Shown here piece after piece: positions 35,093-42,603 of a stretch of 42,603 nucleotides of DNA. The stretch is taken from contig JAJQEJ010000009.1 of assembly GCA_021201735.1 (NCBI GenBank), forward strand, positions 1-42,603, read 5' to 3'. The DNA comes from Oscillospiraceae bacterium. GTDB lineage: Bacteria; Bacillota; Clostridia; Oscillospirales; Oscillospiraceae. The translations under genes and the position numbers were made by a program. The notes under the pieces are model-generated. The model did not search any database. It was not told the DNA's origin and saw only the letters and a list, made by a program, of their open reading frames with translations. Numbering within the stretch: position 1 is the stretch's first letter; each line of letters begins with the position of its first letter.

Positions 35093-35121
35093 ACGATAGA
35101 ACACTTCTGCCGGAATGTCAA
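35093..35121 (-). promoter_or_regulatory. promoter of leader copy A and the SLH gene
   Basis: On the minus strand TTGACA (35121-35116), 17-base spacer, TATCGT (35098-35093). It predicts a leader of roughly 315 nt before the GTG at 34770. Confidence 0.7.
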
Positions 35122-35162
35122 CCTTTTTTCTGCTTTTTCCAACGCAGTTCTATTCTTGTGTA

Positions 35163-36407
35163 TTATTTCGCCGCCGCGCGCACCTTTTTCAGGCGCGCAA
35201 AGCGCGGGAGCGAGTCCTCCTGCGCGGTGTCGGGCCTGCCCTGAATGAGGGGCAACGCGTAATCGATAAAGGGCTGCTCCAGACCGTCTCCGGCTTCATT
35301 GATCCAGTCGCGGGGCACCTTTTTCTCCACGTTTGCGACGCTCTCAAGCGGGATGGGCACCATCTCGCAGTTATAAATGCCCTGCGCGCGGCTGCACTGG
35401 AACGCAATCATCTTGTCGGTTGTGCCCTCAACGGCCGCCTTCACCGCCATCTCTCCAGCCAGGCGCGCCTCATTGATATCGGTGAGGGAGGCGCAGTGGC
35501 TTGCGCAGCGCTGGAGCAGCGAGAGCTCAATGCCGCGCACCTTCGCCTGCAGGCGCTGCTGCACGGCATTTGCCAGAATCGCGGCCAGACCGCCGAGCTG
35601 GACGTGTCCAAAGCCGTCGGTGGCGGAGGTTTTGGCCTCAGAGACAAAGGTACCGTCCGCGTAGTGAATGCCCTCGGAGACCGCAACAAAGCAGGATTTC
35701 TTCTCCCGATAGATGCGCTCCACCTTGTTCAAAAAGTCATCCATATCAAACGTCAGCTCCGGCAGGTAGATGAGATCCGGCCCCGCGCCCTTCGCCGTCG
35801 CGAGCGCAGCCGCTGCGGTCAGCCAGCCCGCGTGGCGGCCCATGATTTCAATGACCGTAACCATGCCGGTGTCGTAAACCTGCGCGTCCTTGTAGACCTC
35901 CATACAACTCGTTGCGATGTATTTCGCGGCGCTCGGATAACCCGGGCAGTGGTCGGTGCCGTTGAGGTCGTTGTCAATGGTCTTCGGCACGCCCATGATG
36001 CGGCATTCGTATCCGACTTTGAGCATGTATTTGGAAATCTTATTGCAGGTATCCATGGAGTCGTTGCCGCCATTATAGAAAAAATAGCGCACGTCGTATT
36101 TCTTGAAAATCTCCAAAATGCGGCGGTAATCCGTGTCGTCCACATCGGGGTCCGCAAGCTTGTAGCGGCAGGAGCCGAGCGCGGACGACGGGGTATATTG
36201 CAGCAGCTCCAGCTCCTTTGGATCCTCCTTGCTCATGTCGTAGAGCATATCGTCCAGCACCCCGCGAATCCCGTGCGCCGCACCCAGCACGCGGGTAATG
36301 CAGTCGGCGTCCAGCGCGGTGCGGATCACCCCAAATGCGCTCGCGTTGATGACGGCGGTCGGCCCGCCGGACTGTCCAAAAATACATGTGCCCCTCAGTT
36401 CACTCAT
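35163..36407 (-). CDS. pfp: 6-phosphofructokinase, PPi-dependent type
   Basis: A 414-residue enzyme phosphorylating fructose 6-phosphate in glycolysis. GQSGGPTAVINASA at the N-terminus, NGGNDSMDT at about residue 115 and GVPKTIDNDLNGTDHCPGY are the substrate motifs. An Asp in GGNDS where ATP enzymes have Gly, and Lys in PKTIDND where ATP enzymes have Gly, are the marks of pyrophosphate-dependent enzymes; the reaction is therefore probably reversible. EIMGRHAGWL is also present. The gene is divergent from fba with overlapping promoters. Confidence 0.9.
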   Translation of the reverse strand: MSELRGTCIFGQSGGPTAVINASAFGVIRTALDADCITRVLGAAHGIRGVLDDMLYDMSKEDPKELELLQYTPSSALGSCRYKLADPDVDDTDYRRILEIFKKYDVRYFFYNGGNDSMDTCNKISKYMLKVGYECRIMGVPKTIDNDLNGTDHCPGYPSAAKYIATSCMEVYKDAQVYDTGMVTVIEIMGRHAGWLTAAAALATAKGAGPDLIYLPELTFDMDDFLNKVERIYREKKSCFVAVSEGIHYADGTFVSEAKTSATDGFGHVQLGGLAAILANAVQQRLQAKVRGIELSLLQRCASHCASLTDINEARLAGEMAVKAAVEGTTDKMIAFQCSRAQGIYNCEMVPIPLESVANVEKKVPRDWINEAGDGLEQPFIDYALPLIQGRPDTAQEDSLPRFARLKKVRAAAK

Positions 36408-36440
36408 GAATCGTTCCTCCTATCAGAAATATCTGTTACT

Positions 36441-36485
36441 AGAATAACATCTACCCTTGCATTTTTCAACAATAATTGGTAAAAT
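36441..36485. promoter_or_regulatory. overlapping divergent promoters of pfp and fba
   Basis: Minus: TTGAAA (36469-36464), 17-base spacer, TATTCT (36446-36441) for pfp. Plus: TTGCAT (36457-36462), 17-base spacer, TAAAAT (36480-36485) for fba. The two -35 regions occupy the same face of DNA, so the polymerases should exclude each other. Confidence 0.75.
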
Positions 36486-36528
36486 AGTATTTGTAAATCA
36501 CTGGATTTTTTAAAGGAGATGGATTGTC

Positions 36529-37458
36529 ATGCCGCTGGTTACTTCCACGGAGATGTTTCAAAAAGCGTATGAGGGCGGTTACGCCATTGGCGCGTTTAAT
36601 GTCAACAATATGGAGATTGTGCAGGGGATTACAGAGGCCGCGAAGGAAGTGAACGCGCCGCTGATTTTGCAGGTTTCCGCCGGAGCGAGAAAATACGCAA
36701 AGCACGCTTACCTGATGAAGCTGGTGGAGGCGGCGCTGGAGGACACGGGGCTTCCCATCTGCCTGCATCTGGATCACGGTGCGGATTTTGAAATCTGTAA
36801 GTCCTGCGTAGACGGCGGCTTCACCTCCGTCATGATTGACGGGTCGCACCATCCGTTTGAGGAGAATGTTGCCCTGACCAAAAAAGTAGTGGACTACGCC
36901 CATGCCCACGGCGTTGTGGTGGAGGGCGAGCTCGGCCAGCTCGCGGGTATCGAGGACGACGTCAACGTCGCCGAGCACAGCTACACCGATCCCGCGCAGG
37001 TGCAGGAGTTTGTAGAGCGCACCGGTGTTGATTCCCTCGCGATTGCCATCGGCACCAGCCACGGCGCGTATAAATTTAAGCCGGGACAAAAGCCCGCGCT
37101 GCGCTTTGACATACTGGCGGAAGTGCAAAACCGCCTGCCCGGCTTCCCGATCGTGCTCCACGGCGCGTCCTCCGTCATCCCGGAATATGTGCAGACCATC
37201 AACCGGTACGGCGGAAATATGCCGGACGCCATCGGTATCCCGGAGGACATGCTCCGCAAGGCTGCCGGCATGGCGGTATGTAAGATCAACATAGATTCCG
37301 ACTTGCGCCTTGCTATGACGGCGGGCATCCGCAAGCATTTCGCGGAGCACCCAGACCACTTTGACCCGCGCCAGTACCTCACCGATGGGCGGGACAACAT
37401 CCGCGACCTCGTTAAAAGGAAGATTGTCAACGTACTCGGCAGTGACGGAAAAGCATGA
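36529..37458 (+). CDS. fba: class II fructose-1,6-bisphosphate aldolase
   Basis: A 309-residue zinc aldolase splitting fructose 1,6-bisphosphate. Catalytic Asp and a zinc His lie in CLHLDHGADFE (80-90), the Glu in VVEGELGQLAG, further zinc His in GTSHGAYKF and VLHGASS, and NIDSDLR near the C-terminus binds phosphate. The ATG has AAAGGAGA upstream. It encodes the step after the divergently transcribed pfp, and is followed by a strong terminator. Confidence 0.96.
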   Translation: MPLVTSTEMFQKAYEGGYAIGAFNVNNMEIVQGITEAAKEVNAPLILQVSAGARKYAKHAYLMKLVEAALEDTGLPICLHLDHGADFEICKSCVDGGFTSVMIDGSHHPFEENVALTKKVVDYAHAHGVVVEGELGQLAGIEDDVNVAEHSYTDPAQVQEFVERTGVDSLAIAIGTSHGAYKFKPGQKPALRFDILAEVQNRLPGFPIVLHGASSVIPEYVQTINRYGGNMPDAIGIPEDMLRKAAGMAVCKINIDSDLRLAMTAGIRKHFAEHPDHFDPRQYLTDGRDNIRDLVKRKIVNVLGSDGKA

Positions 37459-37466
37459 CCGAAAAA

Positions 37467-37515
37467 TGCGCAAAAACCTCCGGTTGGTATCATCCAGCCG
37501 GAGGTTTTTATGCGC
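37467..37515. terminator. bidirectional intrinsic terminator
   Basis: Arms 37472-37483 and 37498-37509 (AAAAACCTCCGG with CCGGAGGTTTTT) are perfect and flanked by TGCGC/GCGCA. It ends both fba (plus) and the DUF378 gene (minus). Confidence 0.92.
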
Positions 37516-37526
37516 AATAAACGTGT

Positions 37527-37739
37527 TTATGCCCGCTCATCCACCGCTTCACGCGACCGGAAAAGCAGAGAGATGCACCAGACGGCCGCAAGGCCAACCA
37601 GGGTGAAAATAACACGCGCCAGGGCCGTATGCACGCCGCCGCACGCAAAGGATATGATATCAAACCCAAAAATCCCAATGCTGCCCCAGTTCAGTCCGCC
37701 AATGATAGCAAGCACCAGAGCAATGCGATCAATAATCAT
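37527..37739 (-). CDS. DUF378-family small membrane protein
   Basis: A 70-residue protein with two hydrophobic segments; RIALVLAIIGGLNWGSIGIFG is the DUF378 signature, followed by a second helix (RVIFTLVGLAAVWCISLLF) and a polar tail. Function unknown. The ATG at 37739 follows GGAAGGAGG; the longer open frame upstream is not coding. It points away from the hnd operon. Confidence 0.85.
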   Translation of the reverse strand: MIIDRIALVLAIIGGLNWGSIGIFGFDIISFACGGVHTALARVIFTLVGLAAVWCISLLFRSREAVDERA

Positions 37740-37911
37740 AAAAAGATAACCTCCTTCCGATGGAAATCCATCTAAAGTATGCCCCCATAAGAGAAAGTCA
37801 TACCGATAACGGAAGCGGCATCTTTTGGGTTTTACCATCCGGCTTTGCTCAATATAAATAGTGTACATACATCAGAAGAAAAAATAGGTAAATTGCCTTG
37901 TAGAATCATGC

Positions 37912-37940
37912 TTTACTTTGGCGAATGAAATTGTTATAAT
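37912..37940 (+). promoter_or_regulatory. hndABCD promoter
   Basis: TTTACT (37912-37917), 17-base spacer, TATAAT (37935-37940). The rest of 37740-38015 holds no gene. Confidence 0.75.
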
Positions 37941-37957
37941 GTTAAACGTCTTCCACT

Positions 37958-37975
37958 TTGTCAAGTAATTAACAA
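37958..37975 (+). promoter_or_regulatory. Rex operator (NADH/NAD+ sensing)
   Basis: TTGTCAAGTAATTAACAA differs at one position from the Firmicute Rex consensus TTGTTAAnnnnTTAACAA, and sits in a larger perfect nine-base inverted repeat (37953-37961 with 37972-37980). It begins 18 bases after the -10 box, a position where a bound repressor would block initiation. Rex releases DNA when NADH is high, which suits an H2-producing NADH oxidiser. Confidence 0.85.
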
Positions 37976-38015
37976 AGTGGGTACGTGGATTCAAATACCT
38001 TAAGGAGGAGATATC

Positions 38016-38507
38016 ATGCCAAATCGCAAACAGATATTACCCTATCACGGAACCAAAGAGCAGGAACAGGAATTATTGCAGTTTATCGCCGCGCACCGAG
38101 AGACACCGGGCGCTGCCATGCCGGTACTGCAAAAAGTGCAGGAAATTTTTGGATATCTCCCGGAGGAAGCGCTGATTGTCGTCGCAACCGAGCTCGACAT
38201 CCCGCTTTCGGAACTCTATGGCGTTGCCAGCTTTTATGCGCAGTTTTCCCTTGTTCCCAAGGGCGAGCATCGCATTAGTCTTTGCCTGGGAACTGCATGC
38301 TATGTAAAAGGTTCCGCCGATATTTTGGCCAAGCTTGAGGAGACACTTCAGATCAAATCGGGGGAAGTGACACCGGACGGAAAATTTTCCATCGATGCGT
38401 GCCGCTGTATCGGTGCGTGCGGCCTTGCGCCCGTGATGATGATTGACGATGACGTCTATGGTCAATTAACGCCTGACCAGATCCCTGCAATTCTGGCAAA
38501 ATATTAA
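38016..38507 (+). CDS. hndA: HndA: NuoE-like [2Fe-2S] subunit of NAD(P)-linked [FeFe] hydrogenase
   Basis: A 163-residue thioredoxin-like ferredoxin subunit. The four cluster ligands C90, C95, C131 and C135 are in CLGTACYVKGS and CRCIGACGLAPV. The N-terminal helical part (LPEEALIVVATELDIPLSEL) is the usual NuoE module. The ATG follows TAAGGAGGAG. First gene of the four-gene operon under a Rex site. Confidence 0.94.
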   Translation: MPNRKQILPYHGTKEQEQELLQFIAAHRETPGAAMPVLQKVQEIFGYLPEEALIVVATELDIPLSELYGVASFYAQFSLVPKGEHRISLCLGTACYVKGSADILAKLEETLQIKSGEVTPDGKFSIDACRCIGACGLAPVMMIDDDVYGQLTPDQIPAILAKY

Positions 38508-38520
38508 AGGGGGCGCAAAC

Positions 38521-38883
38521 ATGAAAACTGCAGAAGAGCTTCAGTCCATTCGTGAAAAGATGAAACCAAAAATTGACAAGCACCCCACAGAGGAAACCCG
38601 TATTGTGGTCGGCATGGCAACCTGCGGTATCGCCGCCGGTGCGGAACCTGTCTACGAGATGCTGAAGCAGGAGATCAAACGGCATAATCTCAAAAATATT
38701 ACCGTCACCAAAACCGGCTGCATCGGCGTCTGCCGTCTGGAACCGATTGTGGAGGTTTATGCGCCCGGTCAGGAAAAGGTGACCTATGTCAAAATGACGC
38801 CGAAACGCGCCCTGCGCGTTGTCACGGAGCATCTGGTCAATAAAAATATTGTCACACGATATACCGTCGGCGCGGCAGACTAG
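38521..38883 (+). CDS. hndB: HndB: small [2Fe-2S] ferredoxin-like subunit
   Basis: A 120-residue protein with the thioredoxin-like ferredoxin fold typical of HndB: GMATCGIAAGAEPVYEML and TGCIGVCRLEPIVEVYAPG. It lies 13 bases after hndA and 14 before hndC. By family it is an electron-transfer subunit of the HndABCD complex. Confidence 0.92.
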   Translation: MKTAEELQSIREKMKPKIDKHPTEETRIVVGMATCGIAAGAEPVYEMLKQEIKRHNLKNITVTKTGCIGVCRLEPIVEVYAPGQEKVTYVKMTPKRALRVVTEHLVNKNIVTRYTVGAAD

Positions 38884-38897
38884 GAGGGATCGAACAT

Positions 38898-40700
38898 ATG
38901 ACACCATTTAAAACACATATTCTGGTCTGTACATGTGAAGCATGCAGCGCGGCCGGCAGCGTCGCCGTTGCCGAAGAGTTGGAGCGGCAGCTGAAGGAAA
39001 AAAGTCTGGATACGCGGATTGCCGTCGTCCGAACCGGCTCGCTCGGCCTGTGTGACAGAGGGCCGGTTGTTGTGGTGTATCCGGAGGGTACAGCCTATGT
39101 ACAGGTAAAAGTTTCCGATGTGGCGGAGATTATCAATGAGCACGTCATCGGCGGGCGCATTGTGGAGCATCTGCTGCACAAGACCCATGAGGACGAGCGC
39201 GCCACAACAAGCCTCGATGACATGATGTTTTTCAAACATCAAAAACGCATCGCCCTGCGCAACTGCGGCATCATTGACCCGGAGAATATTGACGAGTATA
39301 TCGGCGCAGACGGCTACACCGCCCTGACGCGGATTTTGACCGAACAGACACTGCCGCAGGAGATCATCAACTGCGTGAAGGAAAGCGGACTGCGCGGACG
39401 TGGCGGTGCCGGCTTTTCCACCGGGCTGAAATGGCAGTTTGCCGCCGACGCCGAAAGTGAAGACGGCATCAAATACGTCTGCTGCAACGCCGATGAGGGC
39501 GACCCCGGCGCGTTCATGGACCGCTCGGTTCTGGAGGGTGATCCCCACACCATTCTGGAGGCGATGGCGATTGCGGGCTATGCCATCGGCGCGCATCAGG
39601 GCTACATCTATATCCGCGCGGAATACCCGGTCGCGGTCAAGCGGCTGCAAATTGCCATTGAGCAGGCGCGGGAATATGGTTTGCTGGGCAAAAATATTTT
39701 GAATACCGGATTTGACTTTGACCTGGAGCTGCGCCTTGGCGCGGGGGCATTCGTCTGCGGCGAGGAGACGGCGCTACTCGTCTCCATTGAGGGCAAGCGC
39801 GGCGAGCCGCGCAACCGCCCCCCCTTCCCCGCCGTCAAAGGCCTCTACCAGCGCCCCACCCTCCTCAATAACGTGGAGACCTACGCCAATATCACCTGGA
39901 TTTTAAATCACGGCGCGGAGGCGTTCGCATCCGTCGGAACGGAGCGCAGCAAAGGCACCAAGGTCTTTGCCCTCGGTGGAAAAATTGTCAACACCGGCCT
40001 GGTGGAAATCCCCATGGGCACCACCCTGCGCACCATCATTGAGGACATCGGCGGCGGTGTGCCGAACGGCAAGCAGTTTAAGGCCGCGCAGACCGGCGGC
40101 CCCTCCGGCGGCTGTATCCCGGCAAGCCTGATCGATACGCCGATCGACTATGACAATCTAGTGGAAATCGGCTCCATGATGGGTTCCGGAGGCCTGATCG
40201 TCATGGACGAGGACAACTGCATGGTGGACATCGCCAAATTTTTTCTGGATTTCGTCGTGGATGAGAGCTGCGGGAAGTGTACCCCCTGCCGCATCGGCAC
40301 CAAGCGCCTGTACGACCTGCTCGACAAGATCACCCGTGGAGAGGGCGAGATGGAGGATCTGGACACCATTGAGGAGCTCTGCTATCACCTCAAGGACAGC
40401 GCCCTTTGCGCGCTCGGCCAGTCCGCGCCGAACCCTGTGCTCTCCACGCTCAAGCACTTTCGCGCGGAATACGAGGCGCATATCATCGAAAAACGCTGCC
40501 CCGCGGGCATCTGCAAGAATCTGGTCAACTTTTGGATCGTGGAAGATAAGTGTAAGGGCTGCGGCCTGTGTGCAAAAAACTGCCCGGTGGATGCTATCAG
40601 CGGCACCCTGCGCGAGCCGTACAGCATCGATACGTCAGTTTGTATCAAGTGCGGCCTGTGTGAAAGCAACTGTCGGTTCGATGCCGTCGTGAGAGCGTAG
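38898..40700 (+). CDS. hndC: HndC: NuoF-like flavoprotein subunit with ferredoxin domains
   Basis: A 600-residue subunit that binds NAD(P)H, FMN and Fe-S clusters. An N-terminal thioredoxin-like domain (1-90) is followed by the NuoF core with the glycine-rich GRGGAGFSTGLKW (about 167-179), CCNADEGDPGAFMDR, the [4Fe-4S] ligands in SCGKCTPCRIG (about 455-465) and a C-terminal 2x[4Fe-4S] ferredoxin (550-600, CKGCGLCAKNCPVDA and CIKCGLCESNCRFDA). The N-terminal domain has C11, C16 and C52, but the position expected to be the third ligand is Ser48 (TGSLGLC instead of TGCxGxC). The domain order is as in bifurcating hydrogenases. Confidence 0.95.
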   Translation: MTPFKTHILVCTCEACSAAGSVAVAEELERQLKEKSLDTRIAVVRTGSLGLCDRGPVVVVYPEGTAYVQVKVSDVAEIINEHVIGGRIVEHLLHKTHEDERATTSLDDMMFFKHQKRIALRNCGIIDPENIDEYIGADGYTALTRILTEQTLPQEIINCVKESGLRGRGGAGFSTGLKWQFAADAESEDGIKYVCCNADEGDPGAFMDRSVLEGDPHTILEAMAIAGYAIGAHQGYIYIRAEYPVAVKRLQIAIEQAREYGLLGKNILNTGFDFDLELRLGAGAFVCGEETALLVSIEGKRGEPRNRPPFPAVKGLYQRPTLLNNVETYANITWILNHGAEAFASVGTERSKGTKVFALGGKIVNTGLVEIPMGTTLRTIIEDIGGGVPNGKQFKAAQTGGPSGGCIPASLIDTPIDYDNLVEIGSMMGSGGLIVMDEDNCMVDIAKFFLDFVVDESCGKCTPCRIGTKRLYDLLDKITRGEGEMEDLDTIEELCYHLKDSALCALGQSAPNPVLSTLKHFRAEYEAHIIEKRCPAGICKNLVNFWIVEDKCKGCGLCAKNCPVDAISGTLREPYSIDTSVCIKCGLCESNCRFDAVVRA

Positions 40701-40714
40701 GAGAGGTAAGCGAT

Positions 40715-42478
40715 ATGGATAAAAAAATGATCAACCTGAACATTAATGATATGCCGGTTACTGTGGAGGCCGGGACAAGCATCCTCCGCGCGGCGCGGGA
40801 AGCGGGCTTTCACATCCCCACGCTCTGCTACTTAAAAGAGGTAAACGAGATCGGCGCTTGCCGCATCTGTGTGGTGGAGGTCAAGGGCGCGCGTTCCCTG
40901 GTCGCCTCCTGTGTCTATCCCGTGAGTGAGGGTATGGAGGTCTATACCAACACCGAAAAAGTCCTCCACTCCCGCCGCCTGACGCTGGAGCTGATTCTCT
41001 CCAACCACCGCATGGACTGCCTGAGCTGCACGCGCAACGCGCGCTGTGAGCTCCGTCAGCTTGCCGCTGACCTGAATATTGACGCGGTACGCTATACGAA
41101 CGACGAGCTGCAGCCGCAGCGCGAGGACTCCGCCCCCCATCTGGTGCGCGATAACTCCAAGTGCATTCTCTGTCGCCGCTGCAGTGCCGTCTGCCGCAGC
41201 TTGCAGGAGGTCGGCGTCATCGGCCCTGCCGACCGCGGCTTTGAAACCCACATCGCCTGTGCGTTTGAACGCGATTTGGACGAGGTGGACTGCGTCTCCT
41301 GCGGGCAGTGCATTGTCGCGTGCCCGACGGGCGCCCTCAGCGAAAAGGACGACACGGCAAAGGTCTATGCCGCCCTGCGCGACCCGAGCAAGCATGTCGT
41401 GGTCGGCGCCGCCCCCTCTGTACGCGTCCAACTCGGTGAGGAATTCGGTATGCCCATCGGCACCAATGTGGAGGGAAAAATGAATACCGCCCTGCGCTAC
41501 TTAGGTTTTGACAAGGTGTTTGACGTCAATACCGCCGCCGACTTTACCATTATGGAGGAGGGAACGGAATTTCTCCACCGGCTGGAAAACGGCGGAAAGC
41601 TTCCACTCATCACCTCCTGTTCCCCCGGCTGGATTCGTTTTTGTGAGCAGCACTACCCCTCTATGGTCTCGAACCTCTCCTCCTGCAAATCTCCGCAGCA
41701 GATGTTCGGGGCGCTCGTAAAGAGCTACTACTCCAAACAGGCGGGGCTTGACCCGAATGATATTTTCGTGGTTTCCATCATGCCCTGCACCGCGAAAAAA
41801 TATGAGGTGCAGCGCGAGGAGCAGCGCATGACTTATGGCTGCATGCCGGTTGATGTCTCCCTCACCACACGAGAGCTTGCGCGCATGATCCGCGGCGCAG
41901 GCATCATGTTTGATGGCCTGCACGACTCCGAGCCCGACCCCATGCTTGGCATCTACTCCGGTGCCGCCACCATCTTTGGCGTAACAGGCGGCGTGATGGA
42001 GGCGGCCCTGCGTACCGTTGCGAGCACCCTGACCGGCGAGGACGCCGCGCCCGTTGATTTTACAGAAGTGCGTGGACTGGAGGGTATCAAGGAAGCGACC
42101 TATGAGCTCCCCGAAAAAACAGTCCGTGTAGCGGTTGCGTCCGGCCTTGCCAACGCCAAAAAGCTTCTCGACGGCATTGCAAGCGGCGCGCTTCAATATG
42201 ATTTTGTGGAGATTATGGCCTGCCCCGGCGGCTGCATCAACGGCGGCGGACAGCCCCAGCACCCCGCGGAGGTGCGCAACTTTACCGATATCCGCAAGCT
42301 GCGCGCCGACGCGCTCTACCGGGATGACGCCAAAAACGAACTGCGTAAGAGTCACCTTAACCCGGTCGTGCAGACGATTTATGACGAATATCTCGAACAA
42401 CCGGGCAGCTATAAAGCCCATTCCCTGCTCCACTGCACCCACATCCCGACGGTGCGGTATCGGACGGAAGGAAAATAA
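40715..42478 (+). CDS. hndD: HndD: catalytic [FeFe] hydrogenase subunit
   Basis: A 587-residue catalytic subunit. Clusters in order: plant-type [2Fe-2S] (C38, C49, C52, C66), the His/Cys site HRMDCLSCTRNARC (97-111), two [4Fe-4S] sets (C150/153/156/160 and C193/196/199/203), then the H-cluster domain with TSCSPGW (300-306), MPCTAKKYE (356-364) and EIMACPGGCINGG (499-511). The first H-cluster motif has Ser303 where TSCCPxW enzymes have the cluster-ligand Cys; I believe this variant recurs in HndD-type enzymes but cannot check here. With HndABC it would couple NAD(P)H and ferredoxin oxidation to H2 formation. Confidence 0.95.
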   Translation: MDKKMINLNINDMPVTVEAGTSILRAAREAGFHIPTLCYLKEVNEIGACRICVVEVKGARSLVASCVYPVSEGMEVYTNTEKVLHSRRLTLELILSNHRMDCLSCTRNARCELRQLAADLNIDAVRYTNDELQPQREDSAPHLVRDNSKCILCRRCSAVCRSLQEVGVIGPADRGFETHIACAFERDLDEVDCVSCGQCIVACPTGALSEKDDTAKVYAALRDPSKHVVVGAAPSVRVQLGEEFGMPIGTNVEGKMNTALRYLGFDKVFDVNTAADFTIMEEGTEFLHRLENGGKLPLITSCSPGWIRFCEQHYPSMVSNLSSCKSPQQMFGALVKSYYSKQAGLDPNDIFVVSIMPCTAKKYEVQREEQRMTYGCMPVDVSLTTRELARMIRGAGIMFDGLHDSEPDPMLGIYSGAATIFGVTGGVMEAALRTVASTLTGEDAAPVDFTEVRGLEGIKEATYELPEKTVRVAVASGLANAKKLLDGIASGALQYDFVEIMACPGGCINGGGQPQHPAEVRNFTDIRKLRADALYRDDAKNELRKSHLNPVVQTIYDEYLEQPGSYKAHSLLHCTHIPTVRYRTEGK

Positions 42479-42489
42479 GGAATTTCTCG

Positions 42490-42527
42490 GCAAGCTGTCA
42501 CTGCAGTATGTGGCAGCTTGCTTTATT
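42490..42527 (+). terminator. intrinsic terminator of hndABCD
   Basis: Arms 42490-42501 and 42510-42521 (GCAAGCTGTCAC with GTGGCAGCTTGC, one mismatch) followed by TTTATT, starting 12 bases after the hndD stop. Confidence 0.85.
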
Positions 42528-42603
42528 ATGGGAAATACATCCAAACACCGGCAGGGCAACCGCATGAAAAGATTTACAAATAAGATAAGGGGTGTTAAGA
42601 TTA
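42528..42603 (+). other. right-edge segment, probable start of another gene
   Basis: The last bases contain AAGGGGTG followed by TTAAGATTA at the window end, which looks like a ribosome-binding site just before a start codon outside the window. An ATG at 42577 has no good site. No product can be named. Confidence 0.3.

Noticed and set aside
35115-36482. Plus-strand open frame of 455 codons opposite pfp
   Set aside because: Antisense shadow of an intact phosphofructokinase in GC-rich DNA; translation has no family character.
41501-42565. Minus-strand open frame of 354 codons opposite hndD
   Set aside because: Shadow of the hydrogenase gene; its start lies beyond the hnd terminator and has no support.

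Overview
The window looks like chromosome of an anaerobic, spore-forming member of the Clostridia, probably Oscillospirales-like; this is inferred from gene content only. The pointers are spoVAD/spoVAE, a four-subunit NAD-linked [FeFe] hydrogenase (hndABCD), a PPi-type phosphofructokinase, a carboxyspermidine-type polyamine pathway, and many TTG/GTG starts behind good Shine-Dalgarno sites. Most of the window is GC-rich and densely packed. The left edge (1-900) and the surface-protein island (about 30.2-35.1 kb) are more AT-rich and look accessory.

Layout. (1) 1-890: an AT-rich membrane-anchored protein of unknown function and gene debris. (2) 888-11165, minus strand: a long housekeeping run gdpP-rplI-dnaB-tilS-hpt-ftsH, followed by a MalT/LuxR-type regulator. 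(3) 11312-13865, plus strand: HD-domain protein, S4 RNA-binding protein, DUF896 protein and an AEC transporter. (4) 13913-15314, minus: spoVAE and spoVAD without spoVAC. (5) 15501-18423, plus: Cys-rich protein, acyl-ACP thioesterase, guaB. (6) 18760-23590: Na/Pi symporter-PhoU protein, P-loop NTPase divergent from a methyltransferase, DUF2089 protein, MgtC/SapB protein, GIY-YIG protein. (7) 23571-29882, minus: a six-gene polyamine operon speD-speA-speE-speB-CASDH-nspC. (8) 30247-35121: a broken secreted subtilase/beta-helix gene and an SLH/GLUG surface protein, with two related structured leaders. (9) 35163-37739: divergent pfp and fba, then a small DUF378 membrane protein. (10) 38016-42478, plus: hndABCD.

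How the genes work together. The polyamine operon encodes arginine to agmatine to putrescine, decarboxylated SAM, spermidine synthase, and in addition the carboxyspermidine dehydrogenase/decarboxylase pair, so two routes to spermidine are present. pfp and fba supply two consecutive glycolytic steps. hndABCD would reoxidise NADH (with ferredoxin) to H2, and a near-perfect Rex operator lies directly behind its promoter, linking it to the NADH/NAD+ ratio.

Most unusual content. (a) The 5' leader of the polyamine operon carries a promoter, a 30-codon upstream ORF, several hairpins and a strong intrinsic terminator just before speD, with an upstream segment able to pair with the terminator's 5' arm: an attenuation or riboswitch-like layout. 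(b) Two diverged copies of a structured sequence of about 128 nt, each followed by a terminator hairpin, precede the SLH/GLUG gene and the subtilase gene; I do not recognise the RNA and consider it a candidate undescribed regulatory RNA. (c) The subtilase is frameshifted by one base exactly at its catalytic-serine motif and ends at a GC-rich palindromic element.
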